Below, one piece after another: positions 26,594 to 36,386 of a stretch of 64,000 nt of DNA. A program made the translations under genes and the position numbers. Numbering within the stretch: the stretch's first letter is position 1; each line of letters opens with the position of its first letter. Below the pieces are notes generated by a model. It was not told the DNA's origin. It saw only the letters and a list, made by a program, of their open reading frames with translations, and did no database searches. The stretch is from DATHXC01 sp035459965 (GTDB taxonomy: Bacteria > Pseudomonadota > Gammaproteobacteria > Burkholderiales > Methylophilaceae), in contig DATHXC010000002.1 in assembly GCA_035459965.1 (NCBI GenBank), positions 1 through 64,000 of the forward strand, read 5' to 3'.

Positions 26594-27802
26594 ATGAGTT
26601 TTCAACAAGGTTTAAGTGGACTTAACGCAGCATCCAAGAGCCTGGATGTACTGGGTAACAACGTAGCCAATGCCAATACCGTAGGCTTTAAGCAGTCACG
26701 TGCCGAATTTTCTGATCTCTATGCCAACTCATTGGCCGGTGCAGGTGGTTCGCAGGCAGGTATCGGCGTGAAGGTTGCCACCATCCAGCGCGAATTCAGT
26801 CAGGGTAATATCACCAGCACCAATAACTCACTGGATATCGCCATCAACGGTAATGGCTTTTTCCGCATGAACAATGACGGCGCTATTAGTTACACACGTA
26901 ATGGCCAGTTCCAGCTCGACAAGAATGGCTACATCGTCAACTCAAGTGGCGATCAGCTAACTGGTTACTTGGCAGACGTTAATGGCGTTGTGCAGGCCAT
27001 TACTCCTTCGCCTATCCAGATCAGCGCAGCTGACCTAGTGCCACAGGCAAGTACCCAAGTGGGCAATGTAGTCAATCTGGATTCACGTAGCCCTATTATT
27101 CCAGCACTACCAGCATTTGACCCGAATGATCCAACGACTTATACCCAAGTAGTGCCAATTGCGATTTTTGACAGCCAGGGTAATTCACACACCCTGCAAA
27201 GCTATATGATCAAAACTGGCAACAACACTTGGGATGTACGCTCTACTGTTGATGGCGGCACCGCTATTGTTGGTAGCTCAAGCTTGACATTCAGTACTTC
27301 CGGTCTAATTTCCGGCACCACGACCCAGGCCGTCAGCTTTACACCGTCGACCGGGGCACCAGTCAATGTCACCATGGATTTCGCCAGCAGCACCCAGTTT
27401 GGCTCGGCATATAGCTTAAACAGCCAGACACAGGATGGCTACACCTCTGGTCGCCTTGTAAGCTTTAGTGCTGCAGCAGATGGCAGCGTGATTGGCCGCT
27501 ATACCAATGGTCAGGCCAAAACACTTGCACAAGTAGTGTTGGCAAAATTCTCCAACCCTAACGGCTTGCAAGCACTGGGTGACAATAATTTTGCCGAGAC
27601 TTCAGATTCTGGACTGCCCGTAGTCGGCTCACCTAATACCGGCGGCCGAGGCATATTGCAATCTTCAGCACTTGAAGACTCCAATGTCGACCTCACTGCC
27701 GAACTAGTCAATATGATCACTGCGCAGCGCTACTACCAGGCCAATGCACAGACCATCAAGACCCAGGATCAGGTTCTGCAGACACTGGTGAACCTACGTT
27801 AA
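26594..27802 (+). CDS. flgE: Flagellar hook protein FlgE
   Basis: A 402-residue hook subunit. The N-terminal rod/hook motif LDVLGNNVANANTVGFKQSRAEF, FSQGNITSTNNSLDIAINGNGFF, and the C-terminal SNVDLTAELVNMITAQRYYQANAQTIKTQDQVLQTLVNLR are diagnostic. The middle (about 140-300) is the variable surface domain. AGGAG precedes the ATG. Confidence 0.97.
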   Translation: MSFQQGLSGLNAASKSLDVLGNNVANANTVGFKQSRAEFSDLYANSLAGAGGSQAGIGVKVATIQREFSQGNITSTNNSLDIAINGNGFFRMNNDGAISYTRNGQFQLDKNGYIVNSSGDQLTGYLADVNGVVQAITPSPIQISAADLVPQASTQVGNVVNLDSRSPIIPALPAFDPNDPTTYTQVVPIAIFDSQGNSHTLQSYMIKTGNNTWDVRSTVDGGTAIVGSSSLTFSTSGLISGTTTQAVSFTPSTGAPVNVTMDFASSTQFGSAYSLNSQTQDGYTSGRLVSFSAAADGSVIGRYTNGQAKTLAQVVLAKFSNPNGLQALGDNNFAETSDSGLPVVGSPNTGGRGILQSSALEDSNVDLTAELVNMITAQRYYQANAQTIKTQDQVLQTLVNLR

Positions 27803-27855
27803 TAATCTTGGCGTTAATGGTATTAACGGCTGACGGCAGATAAGGGAGAGGCGCT

Positions 27856-28596
27856 ATGGATCGTTTGATTTACACCGCAATGTCAGGTGCGAAGCATATC
27901 CTGGAACAACAAGCGACTAACTCGCACAACCTTGCGAACGCCACTTCCACCGGCTTCAAGGCCCAAGTGGATTCGTTCCGGGCGGTGCCTGTCATCAGCG
28001 AAGGTTTGCCAACGCGCGCTTTTGTAGTAGATGCAACAGTTGGTGCAGACTTTAACCCCGGCCCGATCCAGGCCACTAATCGTGACCTGGATATCGCGGT
28101 ACAAGGCAAAGGCTGGCTGGTGGTACAAAAGCCAGATGGCTCCGAAGGATTTACCCGCAATGGCTCGCTCAAAGTGAGTGAAAACGGCATATTGCAAACA
28201 GCTACCGGCCTCACCATCATGGGTGATGGTGGCCCGATCAGTATTCCACCTGATGTCATTATCAGCATTGCCAAAGATGGCACCGTATCATCGGTTTCAA
28301 CCAACACCCTGCCCGGCCCCGCTAATTCTATTGGGCGGTTAAAACTGGTTAACCCACCGGAAGCTAATCTGGTGCGCGCAGAAAACGGCTTATTCGTAAC
28401 CAAGGATGGCAGCAGCGTGCCAGCAGATGCCACTGTCAATGTAGTCAGTGGCGCGCTTGAGGGCAGCAATGTGAATGTGGTCGATGCCATGGTCACCATG
28501 ATCAGTCTGGCTCGACAGTTTGAGACGCAAATGAAGCTGATGCAAAACGCCGAGAATAACGCCAGTAAAGCTAGTCAAATCTTCAATTTGAGTTAA
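27856..28596 (+). CDS. flgF: Proximal rod protein FlgF
   Basis: A 246-residue rod protein. It opens MDRLIYTAMSGAKHILEQQATNSHNLANATSTGFK, typical of FlgF, and ends with EGSNVNVVDAMVTMISLARQFETQMKLMQNAE. It stands between flgE and flgG in the standard order. Confidence 0.96.
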   Translation: MDRLIYTAMSGAKHILEQQATNSHNLANATSTGFKAQVDSFRAVPVISEGLPTRAFVVDATVGADFNPGPIQATNRDLDIAVQGKGWLVVQKPDGSEGFTRNGSLKVSENGILQTATGLTIMGDGGPISIPPDVIISIAKDGTVSSVSTNTLPGPANSIGRLKLVNPPEANLVRAENGLFVTKDGSSVPADATVNVVSGALEGSNVNVVDAMVTMISLARQFETQMKLMQNAENNASKASQIFNLS

Positions 28597-28694
28597 GCGG
28601 CACAGGGTTATCATTAACTTAATCGGCAGCCAATTAGCTAAATATTTCTGATAGCGATCTTTGTAACAGCAGCTGATTTTTGAAAGGAAATAAA

Positions 28695-29477
28695 ATGATA
28701 CGCTCACTATGGATTTCAAAAACCGGTCTGGATGCGCAACAAACGCAAATGGACGTCATTGCCAATAACTTGGCAAACGTCAGCACCAACGGCTTCAAGC
28801 GTTCACGCGCTGTATTCGAAGATCTGCTGTATCAGAATATCCGCCAGCCTGGCGCCCAATCCTCACAACAGACACAACTGCCTTCTGGCTTGCAACTGGG
28901 TACCGGTGTGCGCCCTGTGGCTACCGAGCGTATTTTCAGCCAGGGCAACCTGCAACAAACCAGTAACGACAAGGATGTCGCCATCCAGGGTGCAGGATTT
29001 TTCCAGGTATTGCTACCTGATGGCACCACTGCTTACACCCGTGACGGCTCTTTTCAAGTGGATAGCCAGGGCCAGCTTGTGACTTCAAGCGGCTTCCCTG
29101 TGCAGCCAGCCATCACCGTCCCAACCAATGTACAAAGCTTCAGTATTGGACGCGACGGTACTGTTTCCGTCACCACGTCCGGCACTGCCGCTGCAACTCA
29201 AATCGGCACACTGCAAGTTGCTACTTTCATCAATCCGGCCGGCTTACTGGCCAAGGGTGAAAATCTGTATGTGGAAAGCGCTGCTTCTGGCACTGCCAAC
29301 ACCAATACACCGGGCACCAATGGTTCAGGCATCTTGTCACAAGGCTATGTGGAAACATCCAATGTGAACGTGGTGGAAGAGCTGGTCAACATGATCCAGA
29401 CCCAGCGTGCCTATGAAATCAACAGCAAAGCGATTACCACTTCTGACCAGATGCTGCAAAAACTGACACAGATGTAA
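28695..29477 (+). CDS. flgG: Distal rod protein FlgG
   Basis: A 260-residue distal rod protein beginning MIRSLWISKTGLDAQQTQMDVIANNLANVSTNGFKRSRAVFEDLLYQ, the standard FlgG opening. It ends with ETSNVNVVEELVNMIQTQRAYEINSKAITTSDQMLQKL. The ATG at 28695 has AAGGAAAT in front; an in-frame TTG at 28680 is not needed. Confidence 0.97.
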   Translation: MIRSLWISKTGLDAQQTQMDVIANNLANVSTNGFKRSRAVFEDLLYQNIRQPGAQSSQQTQLPSGLQLGTGVRPVATERIFSQGNLQQTSNDKDVAIQGAGFFQVLLPDGTTAYTRDGSFQVDSQGQLVTSSGFPVQPAITVPTNVQSFSIGRDGTVSVTTSGTAAATQIGTLQVATFINPAGLLAKGENLYVESAASGTANTNTPGTNGSGILSQGYVETSNVNVVEELVNMIQTQRAYEINSKAITTSDQMLQKLTQM

Positions 29478-29588
29478 TACGGCTAACTATTAATAATTGA
29501 TAGATTTTGATGAGCTCATCTCCAGAGAACCGCTTGATAGAAAATTTCAAGCAAGCAAACTATAAGCAAGCAAACTTAGGAAACGATT

Positions 29589-30326
29589 ATGTTTAATACA
29601 AATTACCGTACAACATGCAATACATCGTTGCCTAGCCGCTTCTTAAGCGGTTTTTGCGCTCGTCTTTCTTTTAACTTTTCGTTTCTGCCTTTTATTGGCT
29701 TGTTGCTGGTAGTCAGCGGCTGTGCCATTACTCCAGACTCCATCATCAAGCAGCCTAATACGGCGAGGCCACCAACAGCTTCACCTCCATCAGCCAGCAG
29801 CGGCGCGATCTTCAATTCATCCGGGTACCGTCCTTTGTTTGAAGACAGGCGTCCACGTTATGTAGGTGATATTGTGACCATCAATATTACTGAAAATACC
29901 TCTGCCACCAAGGCTGGCGGTAGCTCAGCCAGCAAGGATGGCAAGGTTGATTCTGGCATCACTGCCGCCTTCGACAAGGTGGTAAGAAAAACCGGCTTCA
30001 CCGCAGATTCAGAGCTTTCATATACTGACAAGGCCGCGGCCAATTCCAGTAATGTATTCACTGGCTCCATCACTGCTTCGGTGGTCGAGGTGTTGCCGAA
30101 TGGCTATCTAGTTGTGAGCGGAGAGAAGCAGATTTCGTTTGATAAGGGCACTGAGTTCGTCAGGTTCTCAGGTATCGTAAATCCAGACAGTATCACCCTG
30201 GGCAATTTCGTGCCTTCTACCAAAGTGGCTGATGCACGTATCGAATACCGCACCAACAGTCGCATTGATGCCTCGCAAGTGGCTTCCATCATTGCCCGTT
30301 TCTTCCTGAGTCTGGCACCTTTATAA
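29589..30326 (+). CDS. flgH: L-ring lipoprotein FlgH
   Basis: A 245-residue outer-membrane ring protein. A lipoprotein signal ends in the lipobox VVSGC (cysteine 45). The body has the family motifs YRPLFEDRRPRYVGDIVTINITENTSA, LPNGYLVVSGEKQI and VNPDSITLGNFVPSTKVADARIEY. The signal region before the lipobox is long, so the start may lie further downstream. flgI follows with no gap (TAA then ATG). Confidence 0.95.
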   Translation: MFNTNYRTTCNTSLPSRFLSGFCARLSFNFSFLPFIGLLLVVSGCAITPDSIIKQPNTARPPTASPPSASSGAIFNSSGYRPLFEDRRPRYVGDIVTINITENTSATKAGGSSASKDGKVDSGITAAFDKVVRKTGFTADSELSYTDKAAANSSNVFTGSITASVVEVLPNGYLVVSGEKQISFDKGTEFVRFSGIVNPDSITLGNFVPSTKVADARIEYRTNSRIDASQVASIIARFFLSLAPL

Positions 30327-31469
30327 ATGGCTACCATCATGACAAGCTTACACAGATTGGGAATGACCACGATTGCTGGAAATTTACTGGCAGGATTGAT
30401 AATGCTGGGTCTGGCAACCACACCAGCACATGCTGAACGGCTCAAAGACCTGGCCTCTATCCAGGGTGTCCGAAGTAACCAGCTGGTAGGCTATGGTCTG
30501 GTAGTAGGCCTGGATGGTTCTGGTGACCAGACCACACAAACCCCATTTACCGTACAAAGTATTATCAGCATGTTGCAGCAAATGGGCGTGACCCTGCCTG
30601 CCGGTACTAACCTGCAACTCAAGAATGTAGCCGCAGTGATGGTGACCAGCAGCATGCCTGCTTTCGCACAGCCAGGCCAGACACTGGATATCACGGTTTC
30701 ATCTATGGGTAATGCCAAAAGCCTGCGTGGCGGTACATTGGTCATGACGCCGCTTAAAGGGGCTGATGGCCAGATTTACGCCATCGCACAGGGTAACCTG
30801 GTAGTGGGCGGTGTAGGTGCCTCTGCCAACGGCAGCCAAACCCAGATTAATCATTTAGGTGTTGGCCGTATTTCCGCCGGTGCTACTGTAGAACGCGCTA
30901 TTCCCAGCACTATCAGCCAGACCGATAGCATCAACCTGGAATTGAAAGAATCCGACTTTTCTACCGCTACATTAGTCGTGGATGCCGTTAATCGTCGCTT
31001 TGGCCAGAACACCGCTTTTGCACAGGATGGCCGCGTGATTCGCGTACAAGCCCCGGCAAACACCAGCCGCGTTGCGTTCCTTGCTGCACTGGAAACTATC
31101 AATGTTGCACCTGCATCCGGCTTCGCCAAAGTCATCCTGAATGCCCGCACTGGCTCAGTCGTTATGAATCAGGCAGTCACGCTGGAAAGCTGCGCTGTAT
31201 CCCACGGCAATCTGTCAGTGGTCATCAACACCGCACCTGTTATCAGCCAGCCTGGCGCCTTATCAGGCGGCCAGACTGTCGCAACAGCGCGCTCATCCAT
31301 CGAGATTACCAAAGAGCCAGGCAAGGTCATGCAGCTTGACAGTGGCGCAACATTGTCAGACGTGGTCAAGGCGCTCAATGCGATTGGTGCAACACCACAA
31401 GATCTGCTGGCCATCTTGCAGGCGATGAAGGCAGCAGGCTCACTGCGCGCCGAGCTCGAGATTATCTAA
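30327..31469 (+). CDS. flgI: P-ring protein FlgI
   Basis: A 380-residue periplasmic ring protein. The signal peptide ends near TTPAHA. The mature protein opens RLKDLASIQGVRSNQLVGYGLVVGLDGSGDQT, the family hallmark, and ends LSDVVKALNAIGATPQDLLAILQAMKAAGSLRAELEII. A start four codons downstream (30339) is possible. It is assembled with help from FlgA. Confidence 0.97.
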   Translation: MATIMTSLHRLGMTTIAGNLLAGLIMLGLATTPAHAERLKDLASIQGVRSNQLVGYGLVVGLDGSGDQTTQTPFTVQSIISMLQQMGVTLPAGTNLQLKNVAAVMVTSSMPAFAQPGQTLDITVSSMGNAKSLRGGTLVMTPLKGADGQIYAIAQGNLVVGGVGASANGSQTQINHLGVGRISAGATVERAIPSTISQTDSINLELKESDFSTATLVVDAVNRRFGQNTAFAQDGRVIRVQAPANTSRVAFLAALETINVAPASGFAKVILNARTGSVVMNQAVTLESCAVSHGNLSVVINTAPVISQPGALSGGQTVATARSSIEITKEPGKVMQLDSGATLSDVVKALNAIGATPQDLLAILQAMKAAGSLRAELEII

Positions 31470-31470
31470 C

Positions 31471-32484
31471 ATGGGTATCTCCAATACTTCCGCTAACGGA
31501 ATCAGCAGCGCTGACCTCTCAGGTAAAGTGGCTTTCGATGCCAACAGCCTGAACAGCCTTAAGCTGGCAGCAAAAGAAAACTCACCTGAAGCGATCAAGG
31601 GTGTGGCCAAGCAGTTCGAGGCCATCTTCATGAACATGATGCTGAAAAGCATGCGCGATGCATCGCCCCAGGACAGCCCGTTCGATAACGAACAAAGCCG
31701 CACCTTTACTTCAATGCTTGACCAGCAACTGACTAGCAACCTGGCCTCAAAAGGGCTGGGGCTGGCAGATGTGCTTGCGCGTCAACTGACCAAAGGCGGC
31801 TATGCGCCTAACAATACCATGCAACAAGCTGTCTCAGACGACAAGCCCACTGCAGACCCCAGCGCACAAAATGCAGCACCGCTCAGCACCCAGAACTTGA
31901 ACAATCCGAACTTAAATATTCAACTCATGAATAATCCTTACCTGATAAAAGGCCTTGAGCAAAAAGCAGCCCCTGCTGATAGCGTTCAAGGTGATGACAA
32001 ACTGCCCAATACCAAACCGTTAAGTGATAACGCAGCCGAATTCCAGAACCGTATGGCCCAACATGCGGAAGCAGCAAGCCGGGCCACTGGTGTGCCTGCC
32101 CACCTGATGCTGGGCCAGGCTGCATTGGAAAGTGGCTGGGGCAAACGTGAAATCAAGGCGGCAGATGGCACCCCCAGTAACAACCTGTTTGGCATCAAAG
32201 CCACTGGCAACTGGGATGGCAAAGTAGTTGAGGCCACTACCACTGAATACATCAATGGCGTAAAACAAAAGCGCGTCGAGAAATTCCGTGCCTATGATAG
32301 CTACGCAGATTCGTTTAAGGACTTTGCCAACCTGATGCGTAACAATCCACGTTATGAAAACGTGATGTCCAACATGCAGAACGTCAATGACTATGCCCAA
32401 GCCATGCAAAAAGCCGGGTACGCGACCGACCCCAATTACGCAGCCAAGTTAGCCAGTGTGATACAGAAGGTTTCATCTTCCTAA
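31471..32484 (+). CDS. flgJ: Rod cap and peptidoglycan hydrolase FlgJ
   Basis: A 337-residue bifunctional FlgJ. The N-terminal rod-cap domain has EAIKGVAKQFEAIFMNMMLKSMRDA and FTSMLDQQLTSNLASKGLGLADVLARQL. After a low-complexity linker (about 110-185) comes a GH73-type glucosaminidase/muramidase domain with LMLGQAALESGWGKREI carrying the catalytic glutamate, then NNLFGIKATGNW and YADSFKDFANLMRNNPRY. It clears the cell wall for the rod. Confidence 0.96.
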   Translation: MGISNTSANGISSADLSGKVAFDANSLNSLKLAAKENSPEAIKGVAKQFEAIFMNMMLKSMRDASPQDSPFDNEQSRTFTSMLDQQLTSNLASKGLGLADVLARQLTKGGYAPNNTMQQAVSDDKPTADPSAQNAAPLSTQNLNNPNLNIQLMNNPYLIKGLEQKAAPADSVQGDDKLPNTKPLSDNAAEFQNRMAQHAEAASRATGVPAHLMLGQAALESGWGKREIKAADGTPSNNLFGIKATGNWDGKVVEATTTEYINGVKQKRVEKFRAYDSYADSFKDFANLMRNNPRYENVMSNMQNVNDYAQAMQKAGYATDPNYAAKLASVIQKVSSS

Positions 32485-32508
32485 AATTGATTTTTTAGTA
32501 GTGTCGCC

Positions 32509-32535
32509 TAAAGTTCTGCATTTTTATGCCGTCAT
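32509..32535 (+). promoter_or_regulatory. Sigma-28 promoter for flgK-flgL
   Basis: TAAA (32509-32512), 15 bases and GCCGTCAT (32528-32535) stand about 50 bases before the flgK ATG, in the 101-base gap after flgJ. The -35 is perfect and the -10 agrees at six of eight bases. This makes flgKL a late unit separate from flgB-J. Confidence 0.7.
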
Positions 32536-32585
32536 GCAATATATGAGATCGAACATGTTCAGATCAAACCGTAGAGAAGAAAACC

Positions 32586-34529
32586 ATGGGTACTAACATA
32601 CTAAGCATAGGGCAAAGCGCACTGAATGCCGCGCAAATTGGTATCAGTACCACTGGTCATAATATCGCTAACGCCTCCACTCCCGGTTACTCACGCCAGG
32701 TAGTGGTCCAAGTTGCCGCGCAGGCGCAAAACTTCGGTTATGGCTACGTTGGTCAAGGTACTGATGTTTCTAGCATCAGGCGTGTTTACAGTGAGTTATT
32801 GACCAGACAGGTCGTCAACAGCCAATCCGTCAGTTCCGGCGTCAATGCCTACAGCGCGCAGCTTAATACCATCGACAATATGTTGTCTGATGCCTCTGCC
32901 GGCCTCAACCCTACACTTAAAAGCTTCTTTGATAGCGTACAGGACCTGACTGCCAACCCTAGCGACACCCCTACCCGCCAGGCCATGTTGTCAAATGCAC
33001 AATCACTGGCTAACCGTTTCCAGAGCACCAGCACACGTCTTAACGAGATTCGTGAGGGCGTCAACACACAACTTTCATCCAGCGTGGGCCTAGTTAACTC
33101 TTATGCCAAGCAGATCGCCAGCCTTAACGATGTGATTGAGAAAGCCATCAGCGCTGACGGCAATCCGCCTAATGATCTGATGGATCAGCGCGATCAGCTG
33201 GTGCTGGAACTTAGCAAAGAAATCAAGACAACCGTCGTACCGCAAAGCAAGGGCAGCTACAACATTTTCCTGGGTAATGGTTTGCCACTGGTGGTAGGCA
33301 CAGATACCTTCTCGATGACCACGGTGAATTCACCCACAGACCCTACGCGTCTGGAAGTGGCCTACCAAAGCAAAACCAAAACCACCATCCTGTCTGGTGA
33401 TAGCCTGCCCGGCGGCACCATAGGCGGCCTGATCAAGTTCCGTGATGAGTCACTTGATGCAGTACAGAATCAGCTAGGGCAAATTGCAGTCGTGCTTGCA
33501 GGCACTTTTAATGCCCAGCATCAACAAGGCCTGGACCAGAACGGCAACCCAGGTGGTGCACTGTTCAACATTCCTGATCCTGCAGTTAATGCCAGTGGCT
33601 ATAACACCGGCAATGCAGTAGTGGCGAGCAAGATACTGGATCCTCGTGCAGTCACTGCCAGTGATTATCGCCTGCAATATGATGGTACCAACTACTACAT
33701 CACCCGCCTCAGCGACAAGCAGATGAGTACCTTTACCAGCCTGCCACAAAACCTGGACGGGCTGAGTTTTGATGTAGCTTCAGGCACCATTGCTGCCGGC
33801 GATGACTTTGTGATTCGCCCCACACAAAATGCCGCAACCTCGATCAATCTGGCGATTAGCGATGTCAGCAAACTAGCAGTGGGTGGCCCCGTATTAAGCT
33901 CAGCCGCCAATGTCGCCAATACCGGTAGCGGCAGCATCACTGCACCGGCTGCCAGCGGCACTTATGGCGCAAGCCCGCTAGCTAGCGGATTTAGCCTGAC
34001 CTATAACAGCGGTACCAATACGCTTACTGGCTTCCCCGCTTCACAAGCAGTCACTGTCACTTCTGGTGGAACCACCACCACATTTGCCGCTGGCGCACCG
34101 GTTACATTTACTGCTGGCGCTACGATAACGGTTGCGGGCTTGAGCTTCACTGTCTCCGGCACACCAGCCAATGGCGACCAGTTCACCATTACCCCGAATA
34201 CCACCAATGCGCCCGGCGACAACCGCAATGGTCTTTTGCTGGCAGGCCTGCAAACTCAAGGCACTGTGAATAACAAGACCACTTATGCCAGCGCGTTTGG
34301 CCAGCTGGTGAATACCGTGGGCAATAAAACCCGCGAGCTAAAGGTAACAGCCGCCGCAGAAGCCGTCGTTCTGGAACAGGCTACCGCCGCTGTGCAATCT
34401 GAATCGGGCGTGAACCTGGATGAAGAAGCGACCAACTTGCTGCGCTACCAACAAGCATACCAGGCCGCTGGCAAAATGATGCAGATTGCCAGCCAGCTTT
34501 TCGAAGTGTTACTGCAACTAGGTCAATAG
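32586..34529 (+). CDS. flgK: Hook-filament junction protein FlgK (HAP1)
   Basis: A 647-residue junction protein. N-terminal IGISTTGHNIANASTPGYSRQVV and C-terminal VNLDEEATNLLRYQQAYQAAGKMMQIASQLFEVLL are typical. It is longer than the enterobacterial form because of an inserted serine/threonine/glycine-rich segment (about 430-545) that repeats patterns such as VTFTAGATITVAGLSFTVSG. This looks like a variable surface domain. It is secreted with the FlgN chaperone. Confidence 0.95.
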   Translation: MGTNILSIGQSALNAAQIGISTTGHNIANASTPGYSRQVVVQVAAQAQNFGYGYVGQGTDVSSIRRVYSELLTRQVVNSQSVSSGVNAYSAQLNTIDNMLSDASAGLNPTLKSFFDSVQDLTANPSDTPTRQAMLSNAQSLANRFQSTSTRLNEIREGVNTQLSSSVGLVNSYAKQIASLNDVIEKAISADGNPPNDLMDQRDQLVLELSKEIKTTVVPQSKGSYNIFLGNGLPLVVGTDTFSMTTVNSPTDPTRLEVAYQSKTKTTILSGDSLPGGTIGGLIKFRDESLDAVQNQLGQIAVVLAGTFNAQHQQGLDQNGNPGGALFNIPDPAVNASGYNTGNAVVASKILDPRAVTASDYRLQYDGTNYYITRLSDKQMSTFTSLPQNLDGLSFDVASGTIAAGDDFVIRPTQNAATSINLAISDVSKLAVGGPVLSSAANVANTGSGSITAPAASGTYGASPLASGFSLTYNSGTNTLTGFPASQAVTVTSGGTTTTFAAGAPVTFTAGATITVAGLSFTVSGTPANGDQFTITPNTTNAPGDNRNGLLLAGLQTQGTVNNKTTYASAFGQLVNTVGNKTRELKVTAAAEAVVLEQATAAVQSESGVNLDEEATNLLRYQQAYQAAGKMMQIASQLFEVLLQLGQ

Positions 34530-34552
34530 TTCAAGGTTAAGGAAAAGGCATC

Positions 34553-35467
34553 ATGCGCATCAGTACCAATACTATATATCAGGCAGGCATCAATAAAATC
34601 GGTGCGCTGCAATCTGAACAGGCCAAACTGCAACAGCAGATTTCGACCGGCAAGCGTATTACTTCGCCTTCTGATGACCCGGTAGCGGCTGCGCGTGTAC
34701 TTGAACTCTCTTACCAACAAGGCGTTAACGCAAAATTTGCCGATAATCGCGAAACCGCAAAGATCAAACTCAACACACTGGAATCAAATCTCACCAGTGT
34801 GACCAACCTGCTGGTATCGACACAATCGACACTGGTAGGCGCTGGTAATGGCGTATATTCAAATCAGGAAAGAGCATTTATCGCCACCGAGCTGCAAGGC
34901 TCGCTGGATGCGCTGATCGGGCTTGCCAATACCAAGGATGCTTACGGCAATTATCTGTACTCTGGCTTCCAGAGTGATACCACACCATTCACAGCCACTG
35001 CTACAGGCGCTACTTATGCAGGTGACAGCAATGAGCAATTGTTGCAGGTAGATGCACAACGCCAGATGGCAACCAATGTGACCGGCAACAATGTGTTTCA
35101 GGCAGGCGGCAATGACATATTCACCACACTAAAAAGTCTGGTCACACTGCTCAATACACCAATCACCGATGCAACTACACAAGCAGCTTTCACCAGCGGC
35201 CTGGCGACGGCCATTGGCGGTTTGCAAGGTTCTGTCGACAATGTCCTCACCGTACGGGCAAATGTCGGCTCCAAACTGAACGAGCTGGATGCACTGGATA
35301 CTGCAGGATCAGACCGCAACCTGCAATACGAAAAATCACTATCTGACTTACAGGATCTGGATTACGCCAGCGCACTTTCTGATCTGGCCAAGCAACAGAC
35401 CATTATGGAAGCTGCACAAAAATCCTTTGTTGCCACTACTGGCTTATCACTGTTCGATTATATTTAA
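34553..35467 (+). CDS. flgL: Hook-filament junction protein FlgL (HAP3)
   Basis: A 304-residue flagellin-like junction protein. It opens MRISTNTIYQAGINKI with the flagellin-type QQQISTGKRITSPSDDPVAAARVLEL and ends with ASALSDLAKQQTIMEAAQKSFVATTGLSLFDYI. It is 23 bases after flgK and the last gene of the flg cluster; hairpins follow downstream. Confidence 0.95.
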   Translation: MRISTNTIYQAGINKIGALQSEQAKLQQQISTGKRITSPSDDPVAAARVLELSYQQGVNAKFADNRETAKIKLNTLESNLTSVTNLLVSTQSTLVGAGNGVYSNQERAFIATELQGSLDALIGLANTKDAYGNYLYSGFQSDTTPFTATATGATYAGDSNEQLLQVDAQRQMATNVTGNNVFQAGGNDIFTTLKSLVTLLNTPITDATTQAAFTSGLATAIGGLQGSVDNVLTVRANVGSKLNELDALDTAGSDRNLQYEKSLSDLQDLDYASALSDLAKQQTIMEAAQKSFVATTGLSLFDYI

Positions 35468-35585
35468 CCTACTAAATATAGTCGCTAGCTGTAGCGCTTA
35501 TTGCCACTGTTTTACTATCCACAATTTTGCCATTCACAGTTTTTTATGGAATATCACACTCGCTGAAATTCGCCTCACGCTTTCG

Positions 35586-35650
35586 CGTTGAGCTGAGTCG
35601 CTTTAGCGACCCTCTCAACGGAGAAGATTAGTAGCACATCTTGTGCTACT
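35586..35650 (+). terminator. Two consecutive hairpins downstream of flgL
   Basis: The first is CGTTGAG (35586-35592) paired with CTCAACG (35614-35620), enclosing an inner hairpin GTCGC-TTTA-GCGAC (35597-35610). The second is a perfect 9-bp stem AGTAGCACA/TGTGCTACT (35630-35638 and 35642-35650) with loop TCT. They probably end flgKL transcription, although neither has a strong T-run. A third small inverted repeat (ACATAC/GTATGT) follows before the HAD gene. Confidence 0.5.
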
Positions 35651-35728
35651 TATGCCCTTGGTCCCCTAGCGGTCTGGATGAATTAACCACATACTCCAAC
35701 GTATGTGCCACGTTGAGTTACACAAACC

Positions 35729-36337
35729 ATGCCCAACAAAATGAATATCGTCTTTGACCTTGGATGCGTCCTCATCGACTGGAATCCGCACAAAGTACTT
35801 GATCGACGCTATACCGATACAGCCCATCACGACCTGCTCAAACAATCCATCTTTTATCATCCCGACTGGCTGGCACTCGACCGCGGCACGCTCACGGAAG
35901 AGGATGCAATCACTAACTTCCACCTCAGGACAGGATTTGCGCCCGATGAAATCGCCGAGCTCTTGCAGGAAATCCGCGAATCACTCACGCCGAAAGAAGA
36001 AACCTGGGCGCTGCTGTATGAGCTGCATCAGCAAGGGCATCCGCTATATTGCTTATCCAACATGCCTGCCAGCACCTTTGCCTTTCTCAAATCGCAGTAT
36101 GACCGCTGGCATGTGTTCCAAGGCATCGTCATCTCCGGCGAAATAGGCATGATGAAACCTGATCTGGAAATTTTTGAACATCTGCTTAATAGCTTCAACC
36201 TGAAGCCCGAGCAGACTGTATTTATTGATGATCTTGAGGTGAATGTCTTAGGTGCGCGTCAGGCGGGGATGCATGCCATTCAGTTCATCAATGCTGATGA
36301 GTGCAAGCAAGAACTAGAAAAAGTACTGCAGAATTAG
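35729..36337 (+). CDS. HAD family hydrolase (HAD-IA, YihX-like)
   Basis: A 202-residue haloacid dehalogenase-type phosphatase. Motif I is FDLGCVLIDWNP with the nucleophile aspartate; as in YihX-type sugar phosphatases, glycine replaces the second aspartate. Motif II is CLSNMPAS, motif III the lysine in GMMKPDLEIFEHLL, and motif IV FIDDLEVNV. The substrate is unknown, probably a small phosphorylated metabolite. There is no obvious link to motility. A second in-frame ATG lies at 35741. Confidence 0.85.
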   Translation: MPNKMNIVFDLGCVLIDWNPHKVLDRRYTDTAHHDLLKQSIFYHPDWLALDRGTLTEEDAITNFHLRTGFAPDEIAELLQEIRESLTPKEETWALLYELHQQGHPLYCLSNMPASTFAFLKSQYDRWHVFQGIVISGEIGMMKPDLEIFEHLLNSFNLKPEQTVFIDDLEVNVLGARQAGMHAIQFINADECKQELEKVLQN

Positions 36338-36386
36338 GGCTTCAATTACAATCGAGATAAATCAGATTCTGTCTCTATATTAATAG

